From JANLSE01 sp038214135 (lineage in GTDB: Bacteria > Chloroflexota > Chloroflexia > Chloroflexales > Roseiflexaceae): a stretch of 28,730 bases of DNA. Where the stretch lies: assembly GCA_038214135.1 (NCBI GenBank), contig JBBQSD010000074.1, positions 1 through 28,730 of the forward strand. The letters are read 5' to 3'. The notes beneath the pieces are model-generated. The model searched no databases, had not been told where the DNA came from, and was given only the letters and a program-made list of their open reading frames with translations. This document shows, one piece after another, positions 8,192-17,960 of this stretch; positions within the stretch are counted from its first letter, which is position 1; every line of letters starts with the position of its first letter. The translations under genes were made by a program, and so were the position numbers.

Positions 8192-8842
8192 ATGCGAACA
8201 TTCATCCGCCTGAAAAACCGCCACGCCAACCCGCTGCCGAAGGAATTCCGCGATCAGGAGCTGCGCTATGCGCCAGAACTGGTGGCGACCTTCGTGCAGC
8301 GCTTTACGCGCACTGGCGATGTTGTCTTCGATCCATTCGCTGGCTATGGCACAACCCTGGCGGTCACGGAGCAGATGGGCCGCGTTCCATTCGGGATCGA
8401 ATACGATGCCCAGCGTGTCGAGTATATTCGCACGCTGCTCCGCGATCCAGCGGCAATTGTACAGGGCGATTCGCGCCGCTTGCGTGAATACCCGGTGCCG
8501 CTCTTTGACCTGTGCATGACATCGCCGCCCTTCACCGAACGCAACGATACCTTTGATGCATTAACGAACTACCGTGCGCCAAGCGCTGGCTACACCAGCT
8601 ACCTGCGCGATCTGGCCGCGATCTATGCCCAGATACGGCAGTTCATGAAGCCAAATGCACGCGTGGTGATCGAGGTCTCAAATCTGCACGGCCCGTCAGG
8701 CATCACAATGTTGGCCTGGGATGTTGCTCGGGCCATCGGCGAGGTTCTACACTTCGAGGGTGAAGTTGTGGTCGGCTGGGATTCGTATGGCTATGGCTAT
8801 GATCATAGCTACTGTCTGATCTTCCGCGCCCCAGATCGGTAG
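8192..8842 (+). CDS. Orphan DNA methyltransferase (amino-MTase, N4-cytosine-like)
   Basis: The 216-residue protein has an SAM-dependent Rossmann fold. The N-terminal ELRYAPELVATFVQRF region resembles motif X, followed by motif I DPFAGYGTT (47-55), the acidic GIEYD (68-72), QGD (91-93) and catalytic motif IV TSPPF (110-114). TSPPF/Y is typical of N4-cytosine DNA methyltransferases, although N6-adenine or a non-DNA substrate cannot be excluded. There is little room between motifs I and IV or afterwards for a classical target-recognition domain, so it is small for the family. No restriction endonuclease is adjacent, so it is an orphan. ATG 8192 has no clear ribosome-binding site. Confidence 0.8.
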   Translation: MRTFIRLKNRHANPLPKEFRDQELRYAPELVATFVQRFTRTGDVVFDPFAGYGTTLAVTEQMGRVPFGIEYDAQRVEYIRTLLRDPAAIVQGDSRRLREYPVPLFDLCMTSPPFTERNDTFDALTNYRAPSAGYTSYLRDLAAIYAQIRQFMKPNARVVIEVSNLHGPSGITMLAWDVARAIGEVLHFEGEVVVGWDSYGYGYDHSYCLIFRAPDR

Positions 8843-8859
8843 GGATGTGTTGGCTCTTC

Positions 8860-8970
8860 TCCCCTCACCCCAACCCCTCTCCCACTATGGGGAGAGGGGC
8901 TATACGTGGTATTGGAATGCGGTCGTCCCCTTCTCCCCAACGTGGGAGAAGGGGCAGGGGAATGAGGGGA
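8860..8970. repeat. CCCTCACCCC dispersed repeat, long form with two hairpins, copy 2
   Basis: Outer segments TCCCCTCACCCC and GAATGAGGGGA flank two separate hairpins: CCCCTCTCCC with GGGAGAGGGG-like arms, and CCCCTTCTCCC with GGGAGAAGGGG. About 30 bp of unrelated sequence separates them. It lies between the convergent methyltransferase and exporter genes. Confidence 0.8.
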
Positions 8971-8997
8971 ACCCGTGCAGGTGACTTGCACGATTCG

Positions 8998-9897
8998 TTA
9001 TTTTCGCGTCAGCCATAAGCCGGCCAGAATCGCAGCTGCCCCTGCAAGCTGGGGAATACCAATTTCTTCGCCGCCAAAACCCCAGGCGATCAGCACACCC
9101 ACAATTGGCACGAGATTGCCATAGATGCCGGTGCGAACCGCTCCAACGCGCTGGACGCTACTATACCAAATCACATATGCCAGCACAATCGATAATGCCG
9201 ATGAGTAGATCACCCCGGCCCAACCAACCAACGGGATTGCCGCCCAGGATACCCCTAGCAATCCGGGGAGGCCAGCCAGTAACAATACCGGTGTCCCGCC
9301 AAGCATCGTCAGCGTTGTCGTCTTGAGCGCAGAATAGCGTGCCAACAAAGGCCGCGCTCCCAGGGTATAGATCGCCCAACAGAATGCGCTTCCGAGCACC
9401 AGCAGATCGCCAATAAGCATCATCGGTGAGGATGTAGCATTCCGGCCCGTCAGAACCAGTGCAATCCCCGCGAACGAGAGCAGAACACCAGCCCAGGCCG
9501 CTCGTGATGGTTTATCGGTGCCGCGCACTGTCCCAATCACTGCCAACCAGATCGGTGCTGTTGCAAGCAACAATGCCGTATGGGTAGCACTCGTCATGCT
9601 CAACCCGATCTGAAACAAAAACTGATACAGGGTATTACCAATCAGGCCAATCCAGATCACTCGCCAGCGCAATCCTGGTTCAATCGCCAGATCACCGCCT
9701 GTTCCATACAATACCGCCAACAGCAGGATCGTCGCCAGGCCGAAGCGGATCGCCAGGAATGGCAGTGGCGCAATGAACTGAAAAATACCACGGGTGATCG
9801 TCAGGTTGCCGCCCCAGATCACGACAACGAGTAACATGCCCAGATCCGTCAGACTGAATGATGAACTGCCCTGGGCGAGCGGTGAACGCACACGCAC
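8998..9897 (-). CDS. DMT-superfamily exporter with two EamA domains
   Basis: The protein is 299 residues from GTG 9897, chosen because AGAGGAG lies five bases upstream and the length fits the family; an in-frame ATG at 9981 would begin inside the heptamer tandem repeat. About ten hydrophobic segments form two EamA repeats. The first contains LVVVIWGGNLTITRG (about 20-34) and the second FCWAIYTLGARPLL (about 173-186). Members export small metabolites such as amino acids; the substrate is not predictable. It lies alone on the minus strand, convergent with the methyltransferase gene and divergent from the repeat-rich region before prkA. Confidence 0.87.
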   Translation of the reverse strand: MRVRSPLAQGSSSFSLTDLGMLLVVVIWGGNLTITRGIFQFIAPLPFLAIRFGLATILLLAVLYGTGGDLAIEPGLRWRVIWIGLIGNTLYQFLFQIGLSMTSATHTALLLATAPIWLAVIGTVRGTDKPSRAAWAGVLLSFAGIALVLTGRNATSSPMMLIGDLLVLGSAFCWAIYTLGARPLLARYSALKTTTLTMLGGTPVLLLAGLPGLLGVSWAAIPLVGWAGVIYSSALSIVLAYVIWYSSVQRVGAVRTGIYGNLVPIVGVLIAWGFGGEEIGIPQLAGAAAILAGLWLTRK

Positions 9898-9980
9898 AGA
9901 AACTCCTCTCGCCTCGATTGCGGCCAATGCCACAACTCCTGCATGGTACTCCAGCCAGGGAAGCACTGCAACTCTGATCA

Positions 9981-10068
<88 letters not shown>

Positions 10069-10082
10069 AATGATTAGGTGAC

Positions 10083-10165
10083 CAGAACCCCAAACCCGTG
10101 TAGGGTGCGAACCTGTGTGTCCGCCCGAACCCCAAACCATATGTCCGCCCAACACCAACTAGGAA
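10083..10165 (+). repeat. GAACCC-TGTCCGCCC dispersed repeat, copy A
   Basis: It contains TGCGAACCTGTGTGTCCGCCC-like sequence and a second, partly repeated core CATATGTCCGCCCAACAC. A related copy in opposite orientation lies at 17820-17894. I see no open frame. Confidence 0.55.
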
Positions 10166-10179
10166 CCGGTGGCGTTTAC

Positions 10180-10243
10180 CCATCGTGTTCCAACGCGGCG
10201 TTCGTTGTGGGCGAACACGCGCCGCGTGGCAACATAACGATGG
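10180..10243. repeat. Long imperfect hairpin
   Basis: CCATCGT...ACGCGGCG pairs with CGCCGCGT...ACGATGG, and an inner GTTCG/CGAAC stem is also present. It lies in the gene-free region upstream of prkA, between two dispersed repeats. It could be a structured RNA or part of a repeat element. The stretch 10244-10377 shows nothing further. Confidence 0.5.
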
Positions 10244-10377
10244 TGGCCGATTGAAAGCGGCTTGGTATCGCCCCTACATTCGTTGGTTGCGCTGCCACCA
10301 TTGCCATGCCACTAACATATCTAGGCCGCAGCCGTGGCATGATCAACAGACCTTGGCAATCCACTCACATTCATTCG

Positions 10378-10511
10378 GGGTCGGGTACCCTCTGGGTGCC
10401 GTCGCGCCTGGCCGAGGGAAGGTGCCGGAAACCTGTCGGAACGGTTTCCTGCCACCTGCCGCGCGTAGCGGCATCCACGCGAAAGGGAAAGAGGGATGGG
10501 GACGCATCCCA
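10378..10511 (+). repeat. Flanking repeat of the prkA operon, left copy
   Basis: The core 10378-10448 matches the reverse complement of 15909-15980 with about six mismatches and one gap over 72 positions. Both extended copies end in a short hairpin (here TGGG...CCCA, 10497-10511). The two copies are inverted and bracket the prkA-yeaH-spoVR operon with its promoter. Confidence 0.8.
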
Positions 10512-10544
10512 CAAATAGCGCGAGGCGCATAGCCCTTCTAATCA

Positions 10545-10553
10545 TGCTATAAT
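10545..10553 (+). promoter_or_regulatory. Extended -10 element (TGCTATAAT)
   Basis: TGCTATAAT is an extended -10 box (TGn plus perfect TATAAT) without a good -35. It could be a second, upstream start for the prkA operon or for a small RNA. Confidence 0.35.
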
Positions 10554-10618
10554 ACGAACATCTATTCTAAAACCTATGTACGCTAACATGTTCTTCATAA
10601 ACAATATCGCTTCTGCCC

Positions 10619-10647
10619 TTGACGCTCAAGAAGCCGATTGGTATAAT
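10619..10647 (+). promoter_or_regulatory. Promoter of the prkA-yeaH-spoVR operon
   Basis: TTGACG (10619-10624), 17-bp spacer, TATAAT (10642-10647): an 11/12 match with ideal spacing. Transcription would begin near 10654, leaving a leader of about 278 bases before ATG 10932. Confidence 0.75.
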
Positions 10648-10653
10648 GTGAGT

Positions 10654-10931
10654 ACCCGAATAATCGGGCCTCCATCAAGGCACTTCCCTGAGACGCGAAG
10701 CTGTCTATTACAGCGCGGCGGGCCACTCAGGGCTGTCCCGTTCAGTATACCTGTCGCCGATACTTCTTAACTGCCCGCCCGGCGGCACGGATGGCTGATC
10801 AGCACCTTAGCAGACCGCGTGATACCGGCGATAGTGGCGCAGCGAAACTGCGACATTGCTGCTTGCGGTCGCCTGCATGCCGCTCTACAACACGGAACGG
10901 TCGTGCACTCTACCAACCAGGAGGGCTACAG
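10654..10931 (+). promoter_or_regulatory. Long structured 5' leader of prkA (candidate cis-regulatory RNA)
   Basis: Three separate foldable units are visible. Near the start, CCCGA/TCGGG (10655-10668) has a 4-base loop. Next, CCCTGAG/CTCAGGG (10686-10732) encloses GCTGT/ACAGC (10700-10714). Then GACCGC/GCGGTC (10813-10870) encloses GCGAT/ATTGC (with a G-U pair) and CGCAG/CTGCG with a CGAAA loop. An AGGAGGG ribosome-binding site follows at 10919-10925. I do not recognise a known riboswitch class. The length and nested stems suggest post-transcriptional control. Confidence 0.45.
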
Positions 10932-13005
<2,074 letters not shown>

Positions 13006-13007
<2 letters not shown>

Positions 13008-13103
13008 CGTTCAGGAGTCAGGATTCAGAAGCCAGAATAACCATTGCAAACCGTGCGTTGCAGCGGCTATTCTGACTCCTGAATGCTGACTCCTGACTCC
13101 TGC
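13006..13103. repeat. Inverted pair of heptamer arrays in the prkA-yeaH spacer
   Basis: The forward array starts with the AG of prkA's TAG stop codon: AGCGTTC, AGGAGTC, AGGATTC, AGAAGCC, AGAATAA. A centre of about 24 bases follows, then the reverse array (read on the minus strand AGGAGTC, AGGAGTC, AGCATTC, AGGAGTC, AGAATAG). The arrays pair over about 31 bp, with a further TGCAA/TTGCA stem in the centre. It fills most of the spacer. Confidence 0.85.
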
Positions 13104-13116
13104 CGAAGGCTTATCT

Positions 13117-14226
13117 ATGTCGATCCAACGAGTTGAACGCGATCTGAATCGGTTCCGCCAGATCGTGCGGGGCCGCATCAAAAAAGATCTGCGCAAGTAT
13201 ATGTCGCAGGGCGAAATGATTGGCCGCCAGGGACGCAAGCTGATCTCGATTCCGATGCCATCGATCGATCTGCCCCAATTCCGCTACGGCTCGCGCCAGG
13301 GTGGCGGGGTTGGTCAGGGCAATGGCGATGTGGGCGATCCAATCGGCCAGGGCGATCCACAGCAGGGTTCTGGTGAGGCCGGTTCGGAACCAGGCCAGCA
13401 TATCGTTGAGGTCGATATCTCGATCGATGAGTTAGCTCAGATCCTTGGCGAGGAGTTGGCGCTGCCCAATATTCAGCCAAAGGGCAAGAAGAATATCATC
13501 TCCGAGAAGGATCGCTATAGCGGCATTCGGCGGGTTGGCCCGGATTCGCTGCGCCACTTCAAGCGCACCTATCGCGAGGCGCTGCGCCGCCAGATCATGA
13601 CAGGCGAATACAATCCCGATGATCCAATTATTGTGCCAGCTCGCCAGGATATGCGCTACCGTTCCTGGAAGGAAACCCAGATTCCCGAATCGAATGCGGT
13701 GATCATCTATATGATGGATGTCTCTGGTTCGATGGGCACCGAGCAGAAGGAACTGGTGCGGATCACGGCATTTTGGATCGAAACCTGGCTGCGTTCACAG
13801 TATAAAGCCATTGATATGCGCTATATCGTCCACGACGCAGCCGCCAAGGAAGTCGATCAGCAGACCTTCTACCATATTCGGGAGGGCGGCGGCACCAAGA
13901 TCTCCTCGGCCTACCGGCTGTGCAATCGCCTGATCGATGAACACTACCCCCCTGCTGAATGGAATATCTACCCGTTTCACTTCTCGGATGGCGATAACTG
14001 GGGCGGCGGTGATACACGCGAGTGTGTCGAGCTGCTGCGTAGCCAATTGCTGCCCAAGGTGAACCTGTTCTGCTATGGCCAGGTGCGCTCGCTGTATGGT
14101 TCTGGGCGCTTCGCCCACGATCTCGAAGAATACCTGGGTAAGCACGAAACGGTCGCTATCTCCGAAATCGCCGACCGTGATGATGTCTATGATGCGATCA
14201 AAGATTTTCTGGGGAAAGGGAAGTAG
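13117..14226 (+). CDS. yeaH: YeaH/YhbH-family (DUF444) protein with VWA-like domain
   Basis: The 369-residue cytoplasmic protein has a charged N-terminus (MSIQRVERDLNRFRQIV, then KKDLRKYMSQGE). A Gly-Gln-rich low-complexity linker (about 61-94) follows, then a conserved region with GIRRVGPDSLRHFKRTYREA. A von Willebrand A-like domain begins at YMMDVSGSMG; Asp201, Ser203 and Ser205 form the MIDAS motif, and GGGTKISSAY supplies the next MIDAS threonine. YeaH is the standing partner of the PrkA/YeaG kinase, usually encoded next to it. GAAGG lies seven bases before ATG 13117. The 109-bp spacer from prkA is filled by heptamer arrays, yet gene order and strand keep the operon intact. Confidence 0.93.
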   Translation: MSIQRVERDLNRFRQIVRGRIKKDLRKYMSQGEMIGRQGRKLISIPMPSIDLPQFRYGSRQGGGVGQGNGDVGDPIGQGDPQQGSGEAGSEPGQHIVEVDISIDELAQILGEELALPNIQPKGKKNIISEKDRYSGIRRVGPDSLRHFKRTYREALRRQIMTGEYNPDDPIIVPARQDMRYRSWKETQIPESNAVIIYMMDVSGSMGTEQKELVRITAFWIETWLRSQYKAIDMRYIVHDAAAKEVDQQTFYHIREGGGTKISSAYRLCNRLIDEHYPPAEWNIYPFHFSDGDNWGGGDTRECVELLRSQLLPKVNLFCYGQVRSLYGSGRFAHDLEEYLGKHETVAISEIADRDDVYDAIKDFLGKGK

Positions 14227-14328
14227 CTACGAGCTACGAGCTATCAGCTATCAGCCGTCAGCTTTTCATCGATGATCATCGTGAGAGCTATGTGCTGATA
14301 GCTGAAAGCTGAAAGCTGACGGCTAACG
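14225..14328. repeat. Inverted pair of heptamer arrays in the yeaH-spoVR spacer
   Basis: The forward array begins with the AG of yeaH's TAG stop codon: AGCTACG twice, AGCTATC twice, AGCCGTC, AGCTTTTC. The centre holds the 12-bp palindrome CGATGATCATCG (14270-14281). The reverse array, read on the minus strand, is AGCCGTC, AGCTTTC, AGCTTTC, AGCTATC, AGCACAT, AGCTCTC. It ends only a few bases before the spoVR start codon, so the whole spacer is repeat. Confidence 0.85.
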
Positions 14329-14331
14329 CCT

Positions 14332-15828
14332 ATGAAAAATACTCGCCTCCCACCTGATCTGGCACGCGCCTGGGATGAGATCGAGGAATATGCCCGTGGC
14401 TATGGCCTGGACTTCTTTCCGATCATCTATGAGGTGCTCGATTATCGGACACTCTACGAGACGGCGGCGCTGGGTGGCTTTCCAACGCGCTACCCGCACT
14501 GGCGTTTCGGGATGGAATATGATCAACTGATCAAGGGCCACGTCTGGCTTGGCTCGACGATCTATGAGATGGTGATCAATACCAACCCATCATATGCGTA
14601 CCTGCTCGAAGGCAACGAGATGGTCACGCAGAAGATGGTGATGGCCCATGTTGCCGCGCACGTCGATTTCTTCAAGAACAATATGTGGTTTGCCCACACG
14701 AACCGCAAGATGCTTGATGAGATGGCCAACCATGCTGCCCGTATTCAGCGCATGGTGGATCGCTATGGCTACGAGCCGGTCGAGGATTTCATCGATATCT
14801 GCCTCTCGCTCGATAACCTGATCGACTATCACGCACCCTATATCAAACGCCCGGAATCCCAGACGATTGAGCCGATTGTGAGCGACGACGAGCCGCAAAC
14901 GGTTGAAGGGTTGCGGGTTGATCGCGATTACATGAAGGGCTATATCAACCCGCCCGAATTCCTGGCTCTGCAACGCCAACGCGCCGATCAGGAAAAGGCT
15001 AGGCTGAAGAAGTTCCCCGAGAACTCGCAGAAGGATGTGCTGCTGTTCCTGCTGAACTATGCCCCGCTGGATCGCTGGCAGCATACGATTCTCGAAATCA
15101 TTCGCGATGAGGCCTATTATTTCGCGCCACAGGGCATGACCAAGGTTGTAAACGAGGGCTGGGCCTCGTTCTGGCATTCCGAGATCATGACCAAGAAGGC
15201 GCTGCACCCATCTGAACTGATCGACTTTGCCGACCATCATTCGGGGGTTGTGGCGGTTCATCCAGGGCGACTGAACCCATACAAACTCGGTATCGAACTG
15301 CTGCGTGATGTTGAAGAGCGCTGGAACAAGGGCCGCTTTGGCAAGGATTATGATCAGTGCGATGATCTTGCCGAGAAGTTGAGCTGGGATACAAAAGCTG
15401 GCTTGGGCCGCCAGAAGGTGTTTGAGATCCGGCGGCTGTATAACGATGTGACGTTTCTGGATGAGTTTCTGACGCCCGAATTCTGTATGCAACAGAAGCT
15501 GTTTACCTTCAAATACAACCGCGATAGTGATCTGTATGAGATTGCATCGCGGGAGTTCAAGGAGATCAAACAGAAGTTGCTGTTCCGGATGACCAATTTC
15601 GGCCAGCCGTATATCATGGTTGAGGATGGCAACTACAATAATCGCGGCGAATTGTACCTGCGCCACCGCCACGAAGGCGTGGATCTGAAAGTCGATTATG
15701 CCCGCGATACGCTACGTAATATTCACCGGATCTGGACACGCCCGATTCATATTGAGACAATCCTCGATGATAAAAAGCGCCTGATCTCATTCGATGGGCG
15801 CGATTATCACGAGCGGAAGATCGATTAG
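14332..15828 (+). CDS. spoVR: SpoVR-family protein
   Basis: The 498-residue cytoplasmic protein starts at ATG 14332. The family's typical N-terminus is complete: LPPDLARAWDEIEEYA, then GLDFFPIIYEVLDY. Later conserved blocks include MVMAHVAAHVDFFKNN, ILEIIRDEAYYFAPQ, KVVNEGWASFWHSEIM and NPYKLGIELL. The His/Glu-rich blocks recall metal sites, but no activity is established. SpoVR (E. coli YcgB) takes part in spore cortex formation in Bacillus but is widespread in non-sporulating bacteria together with PrkA and YeaH, as here. No Shine-Dalgarno sequence is visible because heptamer repeats reach almost to the ATG; translation may be coupled or leaderless-like. It is the last gene of the operon. 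Confidence 0.95.
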   Translation: MKNTRLPPDLARAWDEIEEYARGYGLDFFPIIYEVLDYRTLYETAALGGFPTRYPHWRFGMEYDQLIKGHVWLGSTIYEMVINTNPSYAYLLEGNEMVTQKMVMAHVAAHVDFFKNNMWFAHTNRKMLDEMANHAARIQRMVDRYGYEPVEDFIDICLSLDNLIDYHAPYIKRPESQTIEPIVSDDEPQTVEGLRVDRDYMKGYINPPEFLALQRQRADQEKARLKKFPENSQKDVLLFLLNYAPLDRWQHTILEIIRDEAYYFAPQGMTKVVNEGWASFWHSEIMTKKALHPSELIDFADHHSGVVAVHPGRLNPYKLGIELLRDVEERWNKGRFGKDYDQCDDLAEKLSWDTKAGLGRQKVFEIRRLYNDVTFLDEFLTPEFCMQQKLFTFKYNRDSDLYEIASREFKEIKQKLLFRMTNFGQPYIMVEDGNYNNRGELYLRHRHEGVDLKVDYARDTLRNIHRIWTRPIHIETILDDKKRLISFDGRDYHERKID

Positions 15829-15844
15829 GTAGCTTTGCGGTGTG

Positions 15845-15980
15845 TTGGGGCTATGCGCCCCAAACCTGCGTCTGGGAACCGTTTCGTTCCATCGTTTCGC
15901 TTTCGCCAGAAACCGTTCCGTCCGGTTTCCGGCACCTTCCAATCGGCCAGGCGCTGCGACACCCAGAGGGTACCCGACCC
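15845..15980 (-). repeat. Flanking repeat of the prkA operon, right copy (inverted)
   Basis: This is the inverted partner of 10378-10511 (core 15909-15980). It starts 16 bases after the spoVR stop with the hairpin TTGGGGC/GCCCCAA (15845-15863), which could also act as a terminator-like stem. The rest of 15829-16145 holds a CCCTCACCCC repeat and two heptamers, and no gene. Confidence 0.8.
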
Positions 15981-16056
15981 GCAAGTGATGACTGTGCCCC
16001 TCTAACCGCTGCGGATCATGCCTCGGCTGCGGGCGATAAGTGATCGTGGCTGATTT

Positions 16057-16112
16057 CCCTCACCTCTGCTGCGCTGCCCCTCTGCCAGTGGGAGAGGGGC
16101 CGGGGGTGAGGG
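16057..16112. repeat. CCCTCACCCC dispersed repeat, short form, copy 3
   Basis: The arms CCCTCACC and GGGGGTGAGGG enclose CCCCTCTGCC/GGGAGAGGGG. It lies between the convergent spoVR and glycoside hydrolase genes. Confidence 0.75.
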
Positions 16113-16117
16113 CATTC

Positions 16118-16131
16118 TGACTCCTGACTCC
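16118..16131. repeat. Two reverse heptamers (TGACTCC)2
   Basis: Two tandem copies of TGACTCC, the reverse complement of GGAGTCA, lie 14 bp downstream (in sequence) of the glycoside hydrolase stop codon. Confidence 0.7.
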
Positions 16132-16145
16132 TGAATTCTTGGTTC

Positions 16146-17519
16146 CTACCGTCCCATCGCCCGAATTTCCGGGATTGTTTGTTGGATGGTATAGAAGGCT
16201 GGCCGTGGATCATAATTGCCATCCAGGATGCCGAATGAGGCCTGTTCGTGGTTTGCATCGCCACTCTGAGCGCGCAATGGCGCGAAGTTGAGGTTCCAAA
16301 CGAACATGGCATCAACCCATGGGTAGCGCTCGGCAGTCATCAGCATTGCGCGGCGAATGTAATCGGCCTGGAGTTCGAACGAAACCTGCTGGCCGAACTC
16401 AAACCCTGGTGTGTTATTGGCCGTCGCCCAGCCAAACTCGGTGATCCACACAGGATGCGAGGACATGCCATATGTCACCATCATCTGATGGGCGTTCTCC
16501 AGGTTGCGGAAATAAAAGGTCGCGTCATTCGTCCAGCCCTGTGCGTTACTGGGCGTATCGGGCCATAATGTCTCGGGTGGGTTGGCCGAGCCGCCAGGGT
16601 GAATGGCGACGGCATCAACATAGTTACGCATAACGCCGTTCTGATATTCGAACATCGCCCGATAGTAGCGCATGTCCGATATGGCAATCCCTGGCCCGTT
16701 GGTGGCCGTTGATGCTGGCGCACCACTGACGACAATAATGCTCGGATCGACCTCTTTGATGCGGGTGTAGGCGACTTTCAGAATTTCGACATAGTGCCCA
16801 GCATTGCTGATATCGACCCAACCACCATTTTCGACAGCCAGATTTTGTTCATTCCAGATCTGGATGGCCTGAACACGGCCCTGATAGTGTGCAGCCAAGG
16901 CTGCCACAAAATTACCGAGCGTCTGTGGATCCGCAGGCAAACCAGTACTTCCATCGGATGTGTAGAATGTCGGTGAGCTTGTGATCGAGATCAGTAGCTT
17001 CAGGCCACGTGCATTCACATCGGCAACAATATTATCCAGTTCACCCCAGGCGTAGAAGCCGGCTGGCCCCTCCTGATCGCTCCAGTGAATCTGCTGGCGA
17101 ATCCAGCCCAATCCGGCATCATTGGCGCGAGTGAGTGGTGTGTATCGATCTGTGTAGAACAGATGTGCCGCTGCGCCGAACTGGATCTGGCCGGTTCGCG
17201 ATGGGAATGATTGCCCGCCAATACCGAGCGGTTGAGTTGTTGCCAGTGGTGGTTGAGGGAGTGCTGTTGGAATAGGTTGCAGTGTTGGCACCGGAGTCAG
17301 ATTCGCACTTGAAATAGTTGGCATGCCCTGCGGTATGACCACCGGGTTCGGCAGAGCAGGCTGGCGAACACTGGCCGTTGGCAGAATAACGGGCTTGCGT
17401 GCCTGCGGCTCAGATGGGGCTTGGGTCAGCAGGGAACTTGGTATGGCACACGAGGCAACGAGTGGCATGAGCAACGCAACCAGCGCGATAGCAGCGATGC
17501 GGGTAAGTATGGGCCTCAT
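16146..17519 (-). CDS. Lipoprotein clan-A glycoside hydrolase (cellulase/xylosidase-like)
   Basis: The 457-residue protein begins with a lipoprotein signal: hydrophobic residues 7-22 and lipobox LVASC, so Cys24 would be lipidated. A Pro/Thr/Gln-rich linker (about 35-95) leads to a TIM-barrel domain. IQIWNEQN places the acid/base Glu at 224, and HPVWITEFGWAT places the nucleophile Glu at 361, both after beta strands as in clan GH-A (families 5, 39 and relatives). Both catalytic residues are present. It probably acts outside the cell on a beta-linked glycan, anchored to the membrane. GGAGG lies seven bases before ATG 17519. Substrate and exact family cannot be settled by eye. Confidence 0.85.
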   Translation of the reverse strand: MRPILTRIAAIALVALLMPLVASCAIPSSLLTQAPSEPQARKPVILPTASVRQPALPNPVVIPQGMPTISSANLTPVPTLQPIPTALPQPPLATTQPLGIGGQSFPSRTGQIQFGAAAHLFYTDRYTPLTRANDAGLGWIRQQIHWSDQEGPAGFYAWGELDNIVADVNARGLKLLISITSSPTFYTSDGSTGLPADPQTLGNFVAALAAHYQGRVQAIQIWNEQNLAVENGGWVDISNAGHYVEILKVAYTRIKEVDPSIIVVSGAPASTATNGPGIAISDMRYYRAMFEYQNGVMRNYVDAVAIHPGGSANPPETLWPDTPSNAQGWTNDATFYFRNLENAHQMMVTYGMSSHPVWITEFGWATANNTPGFEFGQQVSFELQADYIRRAMLMTAERYPWVDAMFVWNLNFAPLRAQSGDANHEQASFGILDGNYDPRPAFYTIQQTIPEIRAMGR

Positions 17520-17819
17520 AGCATTTCCTCCAGTCCAGATTGGCCGTTCCGATAGGCCATCGTACTGACTGAAGTGTAGCGTGGGCCGCTATCAGGCTCA
17601 ATGATACCAGTTAACGGAGCGATTACGCGGATCTGGCCGAGAGGTGAGATCAGGGTGATAATATTTCAGCATTGCATTGTCCATGAGGCACCTCGCGGCT
17701 ACGCACCCTGAATCTGCAGGCAGGGCCTGGCCCTGAACCCCAATCTGATGACCATGGCACCCATAATGTTGGTGCCACATGGCTCGGCTGCATGCGATTC
17801 GTGGTTGTTCCTTGGTTCT
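17520..17819. other. Intergenic region upstream of the glycoside hydrolase
   Basis: No gene is visible. It holds two small palindromes: CAGGGCCTGGCCCTG (17721-17735) and CCATGGCACC/GGTGCCACATGG (17752-17782). I found no clear minus-strand promoter, although one for the hydrolase should be here. Confidence 0.5.
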
Positions 17820-17894
17820 TGGTTCCGGTGTTCGTTTGTTCAATTCGTGTTGGGCGGACACATGGGTTCGCACTACATGGGTTCTTGGTTCTTC
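17820..17894 (-). repeat. GAACCC-TGTCCGCCC dispersed repeat, copy B (inverted)
   Basis: Read on the minus strand it contains GAACCCATGTAG, TGCGAACCCATGTGTCCGCCC-like and CCCAACACGAATTG blocks that match copy A at 10083-10165 with small gaps. The orientation is opposite to copy A. Confidence 0.55.
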
Positions 17895-17914
17895 GTAATT
17901 CCAATGCTGCGCAG

Positions 17915-17957
17915 AGCCCCTCTCCCCGCAGTGGGAGAGGGGTTGGGGTGAGGGGAG
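17915..17957. repeat. CCCTCACCCC dispersed repeat, partial copy 4
   Basis: GCCCCTCTCCCC, GTGGGAGAGGGG and TTGGGGTGAGGGGA are present, but the left outer arm is missing. It ends three bases before the stop codon of the next minus-strand gene and may serve as its terminator stem. Confidence 0.7.
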
Positions 17958-17960
17958 AAA

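Noticed and set aside
8192..8842. Restriction-modification system
   Set aside because: Neighbours are xylA and a DMT exporter; no endonuclease or specificity gene is visible.
10576..10770. A 64-codon gene in the prkA leader
   Set aside because: It spans the promoter -35 and -10 boxes and structured leader, and lacks a ribosome-binding site.
10791..10931. N-terminal extension of PrkA from the upstream in-frame ATG
   Set aside because: The Cys/Arg-rich extension does not resemble PrkA, and a strong AGGAGGG precedes ATG 10932.
14590..15672. A 360-codon open frame antisense to spoVR
   Set aside because: spoVR is a strongly conserved family in the opposite strand. The antisense frame is a by-product of its codon bias, has no ribosome-binding site and resembles nothing I know.
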